From contig CP000781.1 in assembly GCA_000017645.1 (NCBI GenBank), positions 1,826,001 to 1,890,000 of the forward strand: a stretch of 64,000 nt of DNA, read 5' to 3'. Shown piece by piece: positions 54,330-63,364 of this stretch. The position numbers and the translations under genes are program-made. The stretch's first letter is position 1. The number at the start of each line of letters is the position of its first letter. Origin of the DNA: Xanthobacter autotrophicus Py2. GTDB lineage: Bacteria; Pseudomonadota; Alphaproteobacteria; Rhizobiales; Xanthobacteraceae. Below the pieces are notes generated by a model. That model was not told the origin of the DNA. It made no database searches and worked only from the letters and a program-made list of their open reading frames with translations.

Positions 54330-55826
54330 TCAGTTCAGCGGGATCGTCACGAACTCCTGCTTGCCCTCGCCATCGGAGACGAGGAGCAGGGCGGAGCGCT
54401 TGCCCTGCTTGCGCAGGGCATCCACCTGCTTCTCCACGTCGGAGGGGCTCGCCACCGCTTCCTGCCCCACCTGGACGATGACCTGCCCGGCCTTCAGCCC
54501 CTTGTCCGAGGCAGGGGTGGAGGCATCGACGCCGGTGATGACCACGCCGTTGATCTCGCTCTTGATGGAATAGCGCTTGCGCAGCTCGTCGCTCATGGCG
54601 GAGAGCTCGATGCCGAGGGCTTTTTTGGGCGCTACTTTCTGCGACTCGGCGGCGGGCTTGGGGGTCTCCGGCTTATCGTCCTCGGGCATGCGGGCGACCT
54701 TGAGGTGCAGGGTCTCTTCCTTGCCCTTGCGGACCACCACCACCTCCACCTCGGTGTCCGCCATGGCGTCGGCCACGGTGCGGGTGAGGTCGCGCACCTC
54801 CTTGATGTCGCGGCCATTGAACTTCACGATCACGTCGCCGGCCTTGATGCCGCCCCGCGCCGCCGGGCTGTTCTCCGAGACCACGCCGATGAGCGCGCCG
54901 CGCGGCTTGCCGAGGCCGAGGCTCTCGGCGATGTCGTCGGTGACCGGCTGGATGCGCACCCCGATCCAGCCGCGCCGCACTTCCTTGAACTCGCCGAGCT
55001 GGGCGATCACCGGCTTGGCGGTGGCGGACGGCACCGCGAAGCCGATGCCGATGGAGCCGCCCGAGGGCGAGATGATGGCGGTGTTGATGCCGATCACCTC
55101 GCCGTCCATGTTGAACAGCGGGCCGCCGGAATTGCCGCGATTGATGGCGGCGTCGGTCTGGATGAAATTGTCGTAGGGGCCGGAATTGATGTCGCGGTTG
55201 CGGGCGGAGACCACGCCAACCGTCAGCGTGCCGCCGAGGCCGAACGGGTTGCCGATGGCCATCACCCAGTCGCCCACCCGCAGCTTCTCGCTGTCGCCGA
55301 ACTTCACCGCCACCAGCGGCTTGTCGGGCTTCACACGCAGCAGGGCGAGGTCGGTCTTGGTGTCGCGGCCGATCAGCTCGGCCTTCAGCTTCGAGCCGTC
55401 GTTGAAATTGGCGAAGATCTCGTCGGCGTCGGCGATCACGTGATTGTTGGTCACGATGAGGCCGGACGGGTCGATGACGAAGCCCGAGCCGAGGGAGGAC
55501 ACGCGGCGCGAGCGCTGCTCGCCGCCGTCATCCTGCCTCTTCTTGAAGAATTCATCAAAGAAGTCCTCGAACGGCGAGCCCGGCGGCAGCTGCGGCTGGG
55601 GCACCGAGCGCGAGGCAGCCACGTTCTGCGAGGTGGAGATGTTCACCACCGCGTCCATGACCCGCTCGGCCACGTCCGCCACCGTGTCCGGCCCCTTGCC
55701 GGGCGCCGCCAGCAGCGGAGCCGGGGCGAGGGTGGAAAAGGTCGCGGTGAGGAGTGCGAGGGCGGCTGCCAGGACGAAGGCGGGCAGGCGGGCGGCAGGA
55801 GCTGAGGAACGAAGCGGGTGGGGCAT
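54330..55826 (-). CDS. degP: Periplasmic serine protease DegP/HtrA (Do family)
   Basis: A 498-residue protease-chaperone. Signal peptide about 1-40. The trypsin-like triad is His in VTNNHVIADADE, Asp in RDTKTDLALLRV and Ser in NRGNSGGPLFNMDG. Two PDZ domains follow (GVVSENSPAARGGIKAGDVIV and a C-terminal DASTPASDKGLKAGQVIV). It removes misfolded envelope proteins. GAGGAG precedes ATG 55826. It follows hflK-hflC-DUF2065 on the same strand but a terminator lies between. Confidence 0.96.
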   Translation of the reverse strand: MPHPLRSSAPAARLPAFVLAAALALLTATFSTLAPAPLLAAPGKGPDTVADVAERVMDAVVNISTSQNVAASRSVPQPQLPPGSPFEDFFDEFFKKRQDDGGEQRSRRVSSLGSGFVIDPSGLIVTNNHVIADADEIFANFNDGSKLKAELIGRDTKTDLALLRVKPDKPLVAVKFGDSEKLRVGDWVMAIGNPFGLGGTLTVGVVSARNRDINSGPYDNFIQTDAAINRGNSGGPLFNMDGEVIGINTAIISPSGGSIGIGFAVPSATAKPVIAQLGEFKEVRRGWIGVRIQPVTDDIAESLGLGKPRGALIGVVSENSPAARGGIKAGDVIVKFNGRDIKEVRDLTRTVADAMADTEVEVVVVRKGKEETLHLKVARMPEDDKPETPKPAAESQKVAPKKALGIELSAMSDELRKRYSIKSEINGVVITGVDASTPASDKGLKAGQVIVQVGQEAVASPSDVEKQVDALRKQGKRSALLLVSDGEGKQEFVTIPLN

Positions 55827-56175
55827 GTCTCTCCTCGACGCGGCGGTCGTTCCTTGAGGCTGAACCGGCCGCCGCGTGGGCGCAAGCCCCGGACGGTCAC
55901 GATCCGGCGTCGGCTACACCGGAGGCGGCTCTACCCCGGTTCAGCTGACCCGGCGCAGGCGTCGTCTCCGCATTCAGGACCGGGGCAGGGACCCCGGCGC
56001 GCAGGGCAGCCGATTGGAGCCTGCTCTGAGGGAATCGGTGCGGTCGCAATGCGGCCAAAACGCGACCGCCCCGCCCACCGTATCACGGGCGGGCGGGGCG
56101 GTCGGATGATCAGGCACGATTGAAGCTGTCTCGACCCCGGTCAGACACCGAGTTCAGGGGCCAAGATCCCGGGTC
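55827..56175. other. Intergenic region before degP
   Basis: 349 bp holding the terminator at 56056-56104 and, in the remaining 230 bp, presumably the degP promoter. I found no clear sigma-32 or sigma-70 boxes by eye and no gene. Confidence 0.4.
56056..56104 (-). terminator. Terminator after the hflK-hflC-DUF2065 operon
   Basis: A perfect 14-bp GC stem (56063-56076 with 56091-56104) is followed on the minus strand by CGTTTTGG, giving a short U-run. It separates the hfl operon from degP. Confidence 0.7.
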
Positions 56176-56364
56176 TCAAAAGGTCCGGATGAGGAAGACC
56201 ACCAGCACGCCGAGGGCGCCGACCCCCAGCCCGGCGAGGCGCATGGGCGTCTCGGGGGCGTGGAGGATGGCCTCCATGGCCCTGCGCCATGCCCCCGGAA
56301 AGGCGGCGAGGCACAAGCCTTCGATGGCCAGCATGAGGCCGAGCGCGGCGATCAGGTCCTTCAT
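56176..56364 (-). CDS. DUF2065 family small membrane protein
   Basis: A 62-residue protein with two hydrophobic helices (DLIAALGLMLAIEGLCLAAF and RLAGLGVGALGVLVVFLI) joined by a short charged turn. DUF2065 proteins sit beside hflC in most alphaproteobacteria; a role with the HflKC membrane complex is likely but unproven. Starts 19 bp after the hflC stop. Confidence 0.88.
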   Translation of the reverse strand: MKDLIAALGLMLAIEGLCLAAFPGAWRRAMEAILHAPETPMRLAGLGVGALGVLVVFLIRTF

Positions 56365-56383
56365 GCCGCACCCGGCCCCTTGT

Positions 56384-57286
56384 TCAGTTGCCGGCCGCGG
56401 GGGCGGGGGGAGCCACCGCGCTCACGGGGTCCTGGAAGTAGCGGAAGAAGCGCGCATCCGGGCTCAGCACCATCCGGGTGTCGCTGGGCTTGATGCTGGC
56501 TTCATAGGCCTGCATGGACCGGTAGAAGGAGAAGAAGTCCGGATCGCGCCCGAACGCGTCGGCGAAGATGCGGTTGCGTTCCGCATCGCCCTCGCCGCGC
56601 AACTGCTCGCCCTTCGAGTTGGCCTCGGCCACCACGATGGTTACCTCGCGATCGGCCCGGGCGCGCAGCCGCTGGGCGGCCTCATTGCCCTGGGCGCGGA
56701 TCTCGGCGGCCTCGCGCTGGCGTTCCGTCTGCATGCGCTGGAACACCGCCTGGCTGTTGGCCTCCGGCAGGTCGGCGCGGCGGATGCGCACATCCACCAC
56801 GGTGATGCCGAAGTTCGCCGCCTCCCGGTTCACCTGCTCGGCGATCTGGTGCATCAGGCCTTCGCGGCCGTCACGCACCAGGCTGATGAAGCTGTTCTCG
56901 CCCAGAACCCGGCGCAGCGCGGAGTTCAGCACCGTGGAGAGGCGTGAGTTGGCGCCCTGCACCGTCCCCACCGACTGGAAGAAGCGCAGCGGGGCGGTGA
57001 TGCGGTAGCGCGCGAATGCGTCCACCACCAGCCGCTTCTGGTCCGAGGCGATCACCTCCTGGGAGGGATTTTCCAGGTCCAGGATCCGGTTGTCGATATA
57101 GACCACGCTGTCGATGAACGGCACCTTCCAGTGCAGTCCCGGCGTGGTCACGGGGGCCAGCGGCTCGCCGAGCCGCAGCACCAGCGCCTGCTGGGTCTGC
57201 TGGACGATGAAGGCCGCGGAATAGATGAGGACGAGGGCAACGACGCCGAGAATGGCGACGACCCCGCCGAGGATCGGGTTTCTCAT
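56384..57286 (-). CDS. hflC: FtsH regulator HflC
   Basis: A 300-residue SPFH/prohibitin-domain protein. An N-terminal membrane helix (VVAILGVVALVLIYSAAFIV) is followed by QALVLRLGEPLAPVTTPGLHW and VDVRIRRADLPEANSQAVF, HflC hallmarks. HflKC forms a large periplasmic cage around FtsH and modulates membrane-protein degradation. Start overlaps the hflK stop by 4 bp. Confidence 0.96.
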   Translation of the reverse strand: MRNPILGGVVAILGVVALVLIYSAAFIVQQTQQALVLRLGEPLAPVTTPGLHWKVPFIDSVVYIDNRILDLENPSQEVIASDQKRLVVDAFARYRITAPLRFFQSVGTVQGANSRLSTVLNSALRRVLGENSFISLVRDGREGLMHQIAEQVNREAANFGITVVDVRIRRADLPEANSQAVFQRMQTERQREAAEIRAQGNEAAQRLRARADREVTIVVAEANSKGEQLRGEGDAERNRIFADAFGRDPDFFSFYRSMQAYEASIKPSDTRMVLSPDARFFRYFQDPVSAVAPPAPAAGN

Positions 57287-58440
57287 CGCGTGGCTCCCTG
57301 GGGCTGGGCGACAGGCGCCGGCTGGCGGCGGAGGAGATCGTTGAGCGGCAGCACGGGCACGACGCCTCCCGGCCCGCCGGCGGATACACCCCCTGGTCCC
57401 TGTCGGGTCCCGGCGGAATCCACGATCACCTTGTCCACGCCGCCGAGCACGCGCTCCATGGTCTCGAGATACATGCGCTCGCGCGTCACCACCTTGGCCT
57501 TCTGGTACTCGTCATAGATCTTGAGGAAGCGCGCCGCCTGGCCGCGGGCTTCCACCACCGTGCGCTCGCGATAGCCCTGGGCGGCGTTCTCGATGCGGGA
57601 GGCCTCGCCGCGGGCCTCGGGGAGGACACGGTTGGCGTAGGTCTGCGCCTCGTTCTGGGAGCGCTCGGCGTCGGCGCGGGCGGCCTGCACGTCGCGGAAG
57701 GCGTCGATGACCTGGCTCGGCGGGTCGACCTTCTGCATCTGCACCTGCGTGATTTCCACGCCGGCCTTGTAGCTGTTGAGCACCGACTGCATCAGCTCCT
57801 GCACGCCGGTCTCGATGTTCTGCCGGGCGCCAGTGAGGATGGGCTGGATGTTGGTGCGGCCGATGACCTCGCGCATGGCGCTCTCGGCCACGGCCTTGAT
57901 GGTGCCCTCGGGGTTCTGGACGTTGAACAGGTACTGCTCGGCGTTCGAGATGCGCCAGAACACGGCGAAATCCACGTCGACGATGTTCTCGTCACCGGTC
58001 AGCATGAGGCTCTCTTCCGGAACGTCACGCATCACCGATGTGCCGCGCCGGGTGTCCTCGCCGGTGCGCATGCCGATGTCGATGCGGTTGACGAAGGTGA
58101 CCCGGGGGGTCAGCACCGTCTCGATCGGGTAGGGCCAGTGATAGTTGAGGCCGGGCTGGGTGACGCCCACGAACTTGCCGAAGCGCAGCACCGCGCCCTG
58201 CTCGTCGGGCTGCACGCGATAGAAGCCGGAGAGGAACCAGCCGGCGACCACGAGCGCGACCAAAAGGATGATGCCCTTGGCCCCGAAGGAGCCCGGTATC
58301 ATGGTGCGCAGGCGGTCCTGGCTACGGCGGATCAAGTCTTCGAGATCTGGCGGCGTCGGTCCTGATGAAGAGGGTCCCGAACCCCAGGGACCCCGCGGCC
58401 CATTACCCCATGGGCCGCCACTCTGATTCTTCCACGACAT
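57283..58440 (-). CDS. hflK: FtsH regulator HflK
   Basis: A 385-residue SPFH-domain protein. The first 40 residues are Gly/Trp/Pro-rich (GGPWGNGPRGPWGSGP), usual for HflK. A membrane helix (GIILLVALVVAGWFLSGFY) and QPDEQGAVLRFGKFVGVTQPG follow, then a long helical part with EARGEASRIENAAQGYRERT. Partner of HflC. I start at 58440; longer upstream frame is Arg/Ala-rich and not HflK-like. First gene of the hflK-hflC-DUF2065 unit. Confidence 0.95.
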   Translation of the reverse strand: MSWKNQSGGPWGNGPRGPWGSGPSSSGPTPPDLEDLIRRSQDRLRTMIPGSFGAKGIILLVALVVAGWFLSGFYRVQPDEQGAVLRFGKFVGVTQPGLNYHWPYPIETVLTPRVTFVNRIDIGMRTGEDTRRGTSVMRDVPEESLMLTGDENIVDVDFAVFWRISNAEQYLFNVQNPEGTIKAVAESAMREVIGRTNIQPILTGARQNIETGVQELMQSVLNSYKAGVEITQVQMQKVDPPSQVIDAFRDVQAARADAERSQNEAQTYANRVLPEARGEASRIENAAQGYRERTVVEARGQAARFLKIYDEYQKAKVVTRERMYLETMERVLGGVDKVIVDSAGTRQGPGGVSAGGPGGVVPVLPLNDLLRRQPAPVAQPQGATR

Positions 58441-58684
58441 CCGTCGTCTCCCGTGAGCGGTGCCGCCATCGGCACACGCGTCGCTGCGAGCCTCCGCCGG
58501 GTCCGTGCGGCATGCCGCAACGCCCCCGATCCGACAGGCGGACCCATTCGAGGCGGCCAGCCCAGCGCCGGCGGAAGCCAGCACGTTAAGCCACCCCGCC
58601 GGGTCTGGCGGTTATAGGAAACCGCGCGTCGCCTTTCAACGCGACGCGCGGCAGCCTCGTTCGCAGATAAGGTCGAGCCGCGCT

Positions 58685-58963
58685 TTACGCAACGGGAGGG
58701 CTTGCCGCGGGAATGCGTTCTCCCACGGCCTGGGTCCGGGCCGCCGTTGCCACGCCTCGATAGTAGTCGAGGACGAACAGGCGGATGGCGGACGACAGGT
58801 TGCCCTGTGTGCGGGCGGAGTCGATGGTCGCCACGAGGTCGGACAGGGTGAGCCGGCGGCCGCCGGCGATTTCCTTCAAGGCCTCCCAGAAGGCGTCCTC
58901 GAGGCTGACGCTGGTTTTGTGGCCGGCGATGACGATGGATCTCTTAACCACGGGGCTTTTCAT
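58685..58963 (-). CDS. Ribbon-helix-helix domain protein
   Basis: A 92-residue protein with KRSIVIAGHKTSVSLEDAFW followed by EIAGGRRLTLSDLVATID, the arrangement of the RHH_4 family. Such proteins are likely DNA-binding dimers, though no target is known. The start overlaps the end of the DUF4169 gene by 20 bp, so they are coupled. RHH, DUF4169 and fumC occur together in many Rhizobiales. Confidence 0.88.
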   Translation of the reverse strand: MKSPVVKRSIVIAGHKTSVSLEDAFWEALKEIAGGRRLTLSDLVATIDSARTQGNLSSAIRLFVLDYYRGVATAARTQAVGERIPAASPPVA

Positions 58964-59159
58964 GTTCTTCCCTCTCGGTCAGGGCGTGGCCCTCAAGGTA
59001 GCGTCGCTGCCGCTCAAGCTCGTCTGCCAGCCTTTCGCGTTCGGCCTTGGTCCGTCCGAATCGGATCCGGTTCTCATCGGCCGCCGCCTGCGCCGCCTGA
59101 CGGACCCGCGCCTTGCGCGCCCGATGAAGATTGACCACGTCGCCCAACTCTTCCCTCAC
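58944..59159 (-). CDS. DUF4169 family protein
   Basis: A 71-residue very basic and charged protein: VVNLHRARKARVRQAAQAAA then NRIRFGRTKAERERLADELE. This is the DUF4169 pattern. A GTG at 59159 gives this length; a TTG nearer GDVVNLH is possible. Divergent from fumC. Function unknown. Confidence 0.8.
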   Translation of the reverse strand: MREELGDVVNLHRARKARVRQAAQAAADENRIRFGRTKAERERLADELERQRRYLEGHALTEREEHEKPRG

Positions 59160-59311
59160 CTTGTCGCCGGTTTCCTCCGCACCCGGCGGCCGGTGATCTT
59201 CTACGGCCGGCGCACCGCGTCAGGCCAACGAGCCCAATGAGATACTAATACCCCAGGACAGGCTAAAGATATGGCGATTTCTTGGAGAGGTAACATCCCC
59301 CGGCTACCGCC

Positions 59312-59340
59312 TTGGAATTATTTTAGCCTACATGTCTAAC
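59312..59340 (+). promoter_or_regulatory. Candidate fumC promoter
   Basis: TTGGAA (59312-59317), a 17-base spacer and TCTAAC (59335-59340), each 4/6 to sigma-70 boxes, in a locally AT-rich stretch. Transcription would start near 59347, about 60 bases before the fumC ATG. Confidence 0.35.
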
Positions 59341-59405
59341 TCCCCCGAACGCCTCCAGCCGTGCTATGAGCCCGCCGCCCGCGAGACCATGGAAAGGCTA
59401 AGGCG

Positions 59406-60794
59406 ATGAGCACCCGCATCGAGACCGACACGTTCGGTCCCATCGAAGTTCAATCCGACCGTTATTGGGGTGCGCAGGCGCAGCGCTCGCTGGGGAACTT
59501 CAAGATCGGCTGGGAAAAGCAGCCGCTCCCGGTGGTGCGCGCCCTCGGCATCGTCAAGCGTGCTGCCGCGGAAGTAAACCGCGACCTCGGCCGCCTCGAT
59601 CCCAAGATCGCCGACGCCATTGTCGCCGCCGCCCAGGAAGTCATCGACGGCAAGCTCGATGAACACTTCCCGCTGGTGGTCTGGCAGACCGGCTCGGGCA
59701 CCCAGTCCAACATGAACGCCAACGAGGTGATCTCGAACCGGGCCATCGAGCTGCTCGGCGGGGAGAAGGGCTCCAAGAAGCCCGTGCATCCCAACGATCA
59801 CGTCAACATGAGCCAGTCGTCCAACGACACCTACCCCACCGCCATGCACATCGCCTGCGCGGAGGAGATCGTCCACCGCCTGCTGCCGGCGCTGCGCCAC
59901 CTGCATGCGGCGCTGAAGGCCAAGTCCGAGGCCTGGGCCGGCATCATCAAGATCGGCCGCACCCACACCCAGGACGCCACGCCGCTGACGCTGGGCCAGG
60001 AATTCTCCGGCTACGCCCAGCAGGTGGAGAACGGCATCGCCCGCCTGGAACTGACCCTGCCGGGCCTCCAGCAGCTGGCCCAGGGCGGCACCGCGGTGGG
60101 CACCGGCCTCAACGCCCCCGTCGGCTTCGCCGAGCAGGTCGCGGCGAAGATCGCCGCCATCACCGGCATCGCCTTCACCTCGGCGCCCAACAAGTTCGAG
60201 GCGCTCGCCGCCCATGACGCCATGGTGTTCTCCCACGGTGCCATCAACACGCTGGCGGCCTCCCTGTTCAAGATCGCCAACGACATCCGCCTGCTCGGCT
60301 CGGGTCCGCGCTCGGGCCTTGGCGAGCTGTCGCTGCCGGAGAACGAGCCCGGCTCGTCCATCATGCCGGGCAAGGTGAACCCCACCCAGTGCGAGGCGCT
60401 GACCCAGGTCTGCGTGCAGATCTTCGGCAACAACGCCGCGCTCACCTTCGCCGGCAGCCAGGGCCACTTCGAGTTGAACGTGTACAACCCGGTGATGGCC
60501 TACAATTTCCTCCAGTCGGTGCGGCTGATGGCGGACGCGGCGGTGAGTTTCACCGACAATTGCGTCGTCGGCATCGAGGCCCGCGAGGACAACATCAAGT
60601 CGGCGCTGGAGCGCTCGCTCATGCTGGTCACCGCGCTGGCTCCGAAGATCGGCTACGACAACGCCGCCAAGATCGCCAAGACCGCGCACAAGAATGGCAC
60701 CACCCTGCGCGAGGAGGCCGTTGGCGGCGGCTATGTGACCAACGAGGAGTTCGACGCCGTCGTGCGTCCCGAGAACATGATCTCGCCCGGCTGA
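59406..60794 (+). CDS. fumC: Fumarate hydratase class II
   Basis: A 462-residue oxygen-stable fumarase of the citrate cycle. Conserved sites: [14 protein letters not shown] [62 protein letters not shown] and the signature [17 protein letters not shown]. Expected full length. Transcribed alone from a promoter region of about 245 bp, divergent from the DUF4169 gene. Confidence 0.97.
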   Translation: MSTRIETDTFGPIEVQSDRYWGAQAQRSLGNFKIGWEKQPLPVVRALGIVKRAAAEVNRDLGRLDPKIADAIVAAAQEVIDGKLDEHFPLVVWQTGSGTQSNMNANEVISNRAIELLGGEKGSKKPVHPNDHVNMSQSSNDTYPTAMHIACAEEIVHRLLPALRHLHAALKAKSEAWAGIIKIGRTHTQDATPLTLGQEFSGYAQQVENGIARLELTLPGLQQLAQGGTAVGTGLNAPVGFAEQVAAKIAAITGIAFTSAPNKFEALAAHDAMVFSHGAINTLAASLFKIANDIRLLGSGPRSGLGELSLPENEPGSSIMPGKVNPTQCEALTQVCVQIFGNNAALTFAGSQGHFELNVYNPVMAYNFLQSVRLMADAAVSFTDNCVVGIEAREDNIKSALERSLMLVTALAPKIGYDNAAKIAKTAHKNGTTLREEAVGGGYVTNEEFDAVVRPENMISPG

Positions 60795-60967
60795 TCGTCA
60801 CCGGCATCGCTCATCGGCGCGGCGGCATCCCCGGCGGGGTGCCGCCGCGCGCGTTTTCAGCCATGCTGCAGATTGCCGGACACGCGCCGCCGCTGGTCCA
60901 GCGCAGGCCGGTTCTCCACGCCAGTTCGCTTTCCAGACCAGATCGCTTTGAACGCGAGGGTGAATCC

Positions 60968-61588
60968 ATGACGGGCCCAAATCCGGACGACCTCAGGGAA
61001 GTGGCCATCGACGCGCTGCACCCCACCCAGCTCAACCTGGGGATGGACGAGGTGAAGCGCCGGGCGCAGCAGATGGCGGGCCTCTCGAAGAGCGCGCTCC
61101 GGGCGCTGCTTGTGAAAAAGGCGGTGCCCTACGTCATTGGGCCGAAGAAGCGCCTCTACATGACCGACCATCACCATTTGTGCCGCGCGCTGCTGCTTGC
61201 GGGCCACGACACTGTGCTGGTGGCCAAGCCCCGGGACGGCGCGGATTGGTCCGACCTTGATCTGCCGACCTTCTGGCATCGCATGGAATCGCAGGGCCTG
61301 TGCTGGCCCATCGACGTGGACGGCAACCGGCGTCCGTGCATCAAGATCCCGGGGCACATCAGCGAACTCACGGACAATCCGTGGCGGACCCTCGCCCGTG
61401 GGGTCCGCGGCGATGCCTATTCGAACCTGGATACGCCATTCCAGGAATTCATGTGGGGCAACTACTACCGCTCGTTCATGACCACGCGGCTGCTGCAGAG
61501 CGATATCGAACTGGCCGAGAAGCTGGCGGTGAAGCTCTCGCGCCTCGACGAGGCGCAGGACCTGCCGGGATATCTCGGACCAAAGTGA
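60968..61588 (+). CDS. ParB-like protein (ParBc_2 family)
   Basis: A 206-residue protein. VAIDALHPTQLNLGMDEVKR opens it like a ParB N-terminal domain, and KKRLYMTDHHHLCRALLLAG holds a His cluster. Later blocks are FWHRMESQGLCWPIDVDGNR and PWRTLARGVRGDAYSN. This matches my memory of the putative ParB-like nuclease family, which is not the partition ParB: no helix-turn-helix domain is present. Start at 60968 follows GAGGGTGAATCC. Function unknown. Confidence 0.82.
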   Translation: MTGPNPDDLREVAIDALHPTQLNLGMDEVKRRAQQMAGLSKSALRALLVKKAVPYVIGPKKRLYMTDHHHLCRALLLAGHDTVLVAKPRDGADWSDLDLPTFWHRMESQGLCWPIDVDGNRRPCIKIPGHISELTDNPWRTLARGVRGDAYSNLDTPFQEFMWGNYYRSFMTTRLLQSDIELAEKLAVKLSRLDEAQDLPGYLGPK

Positions 61589-61666
61589 GGGATCCTCCCA
61601 GGGACCTTTCCCGAGCCTTGCCGTGTTATAAGCGCGGCGGGCTGCCGAGGGTTGCAGTCGAGCCCG

Positions 61667-61711
61667 GAGCGTGACCCGAGCACATTCGCTCAATGTGCTC
61701 GGATCACGCTC
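61667..61711. repeat. 20-bp inverted repeat upstream of lemA
   Basis: gagcgtgacccgagcacatt (61667-61686) and its complement (61692-61711) match 19 of 20 around loop cgctc. It lies between the ParB-like stop and the LemA start and could terminate the first gene, though no U-tract follows. It also looks like a dispersed intergenic repeat. Confidence 0.7.
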
Positions 61712-61811
61712 TGAACTTAAGGAACGAGACCGCGCTATCCGATCAGATTGCGTTCATTCTGACCGGGCGCGTGCTCTGGTGCCGATGCGCCGAGACAGGG
61801 AAGGGGCCGCC

Positions 61812-62438
61812 ATGATCATCGCGCTCAAGTCCACCGCACTCCAGCATTTCGCCCGGCTGCGGGCGCCGCTCTTCGCCGTACTCGCCGGGCTGATGCTGGC
61901 CGGCTGCGGGATCAACGTGATTCCCACCGAGGAGGAGCGCGCCAAGGCCGCCTGGAGCGAGGTGATGAACCAGTACCAGCGCCGCTCCGACCTCATTCCC
62001 AACCTGGTGGAAACGGTGAAGGGCTATGCCGCCCAGGAGAAGGACGTGCTGACATCGGTCATCGAGGCGCGGGCCAAGGCCACCTCGATTCGGGTGGATG
62101 CCTCCACCGTCACCGATCCGGCCCAGTTCAAGCAGTTCCAGGACGCGCAGGCGGGCCTGTCCAGCGCGCTCGGTCGGCTGATCGCAGTGTCGGAAGCCTA
62201 TCCGGACCTGAAGTCCAACCAGAACTTCCTGGCCCTGCAATCGCAGATCGAGGGCACCGAGAACCGCATCGCCGTCGCGCGGCGCGACTATATCGAGGCG
62301 GTGCGGGTCTATAACACCGAGCTGAAGACCTTCCCGGGCCTGCTGTGGGCGTCAACCTTCTATCGCAGCTACCGGCCCATGGAGACCTTCACCATCTCCG
62401 AGCAGCAGATGCAGGTGCCCAAGGTAAAGTTCAATTGA
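61812..62438 (+). CDS. LemA family lipoprotein
   Basis: A 208-residue protein with lipobox LMLAGCGINVIP: signal peptidase II would cut before Cys. The LemA domain has WSEVMNQYQRRSDLIPNLVETVKGYA, then AVARRDYIEAVRVYN and the end FPGLLWASTFYRSYRPMETF. LemA proteins of unknown function often pair with TPM-domain proteins, as here (16 bp gap). Start 61812 follows AAGGGG closely and opens the signal sequence. Confidence 0.9.
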   Translation: MIIALKSTALQHFARLRAPLFAVLAGLMLAGCGINVIPTEEERAKAAWSEVMNQYQRRSDLIPNLVETVKGYAAQEKDVLTSVIEARAKATSIRVDASTVTDPAQFKQFQDAQAGLSSALGRLIAVSEAYPDLKSNQNFLALQSQIEGTENRIAVARRDYIEAVRVYNTELKTFPGLLWASTFYRSYRPMETFTISEQQMQVPKVKFN

Positions 62439-62454
62439 GCTGAGGGAGGCGGCC

Positions 62455-63264
62455 ATGCTCCGCCTGTCCAAACTCGTCCCATCGCCGGCGCCGGTGCTTT
62501 TTGCGCTGGTGCTCCTTCTCGGGGTGCCGGCGCGGGCGGAGCTGACTTTTCCCACGCTCACCGGCCGGGTGGTGGACGACGCCCACGTGCTCGACGCCGC
62601 AACCCTCGCGGCCCTCGATGCCAGGCTCGCGGCGCAGGAGGCGAAGGCCACCGACCAGGTGGTGGTGGCCACAATTCCATCGCTGCAAGGCACCTCTGTT
62701 GAGGACTACGCCAACCGCCTGTTCCGCTTCTGGCAGATCGGGCAGGCAAAGAAGAACAACGGCGTGCTCCTCCTCGTCGCCCCCAGCGAGCGCAAGGTGC
62801 GCATCGAGGTGGGCTATGGCCTTGAAGGCATCCTGACCGACGCTGTGGCTTCCACCATCATCCGCAATGCCATCGTTCCCGCCTTCAAGGCCGGCGACAT
62901 GGCCGGCGGCATCGTGAAGGGCACCGACGCCATCCTCGAGATCCTCAACCTCGATCCCGACGAGGCCCGTGCCCGCGCCAAGCGGCTGGAGCCGTCGGGC
63001 TGGACCGAGGAGGAGGTGGACAACCTCATCTTCCTCATCGCCATGATCGCCTTTTGGGGCTTCATCATCTGGCGGGTGACGCGGGGCGGCGGCGGGCCAG
63101 GTGGCGGTGCGGCCGCCCGCAGGCGGGGCGGCAGCGGCTGGGCCGCGGGTCCCGCCTCCACCTGGGACTGGGGCACCGGCTCCAGTGGTGGTTCGGGCGG
63201 CGGCGGAGGCTGGTCGGGGGGCGGCGGTTCCTCCGGTGGCGGCGGTGCATCCGGAGATTGGTGA
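62455..63264 (+). CDS. TPM domain protein (YgcG family), exported
   Basis: A 269-residue protein. Signal peptide to about residue 30 (LVLLLGVPARAEL). The TPM domain has LTGRVVDDAHVLDAATLAALD, IGQAKKNNGVLLLVAPSERKVRIEVGYG and GLEGILTDAVAS. A membrane helix lies near 185-205. The tail is Gly/Ser-rich (SGGSGGGGGWSGGGGSSGG). Such proteins are thought to act at the membrane with LemA. Operon with lemA and the next TPM gene. Confidence 0.9.
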   Translation: MLRLSKLVPSPAPVLFALVLLLGVPARAELTFPTLTGRVVDDAHVLDAATLAALDARLAAQEAKATDQVVVATIPSLQGTSVEDYANRLFRFWQIGQAKKNNGVLLLVAPSERKVRIEVGYGLEGILTDAVASTIIRNAIVPAFKAGDMAGGIVKGTDAILEILNLDPDEARARAKRLEPSGWTEEEVDNLIFLIAMIAFWGFIIWRVTRGGGGPGGGAAARRRGGSGWAAGPASTWDWGTGSSGGSGGGGGWSGGGGSSGGGGASGDW

Positions 63265-63364
63265 GGCGGATCGTCGGGTGTGGTAAAAAGGTGGGGCGGC
63301 CCGGCCAAGGGTGGGCTGCCCATTCAGCACGAGCGGCAGAGCCGCCGAGGGAAGGGAACACGCC

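Noticed and set aside
60968..61588. Chromosome partition parB
   Set aside because: Lacks the helix-turn-helix and C-terminal dimer domains and has no parA beside it.
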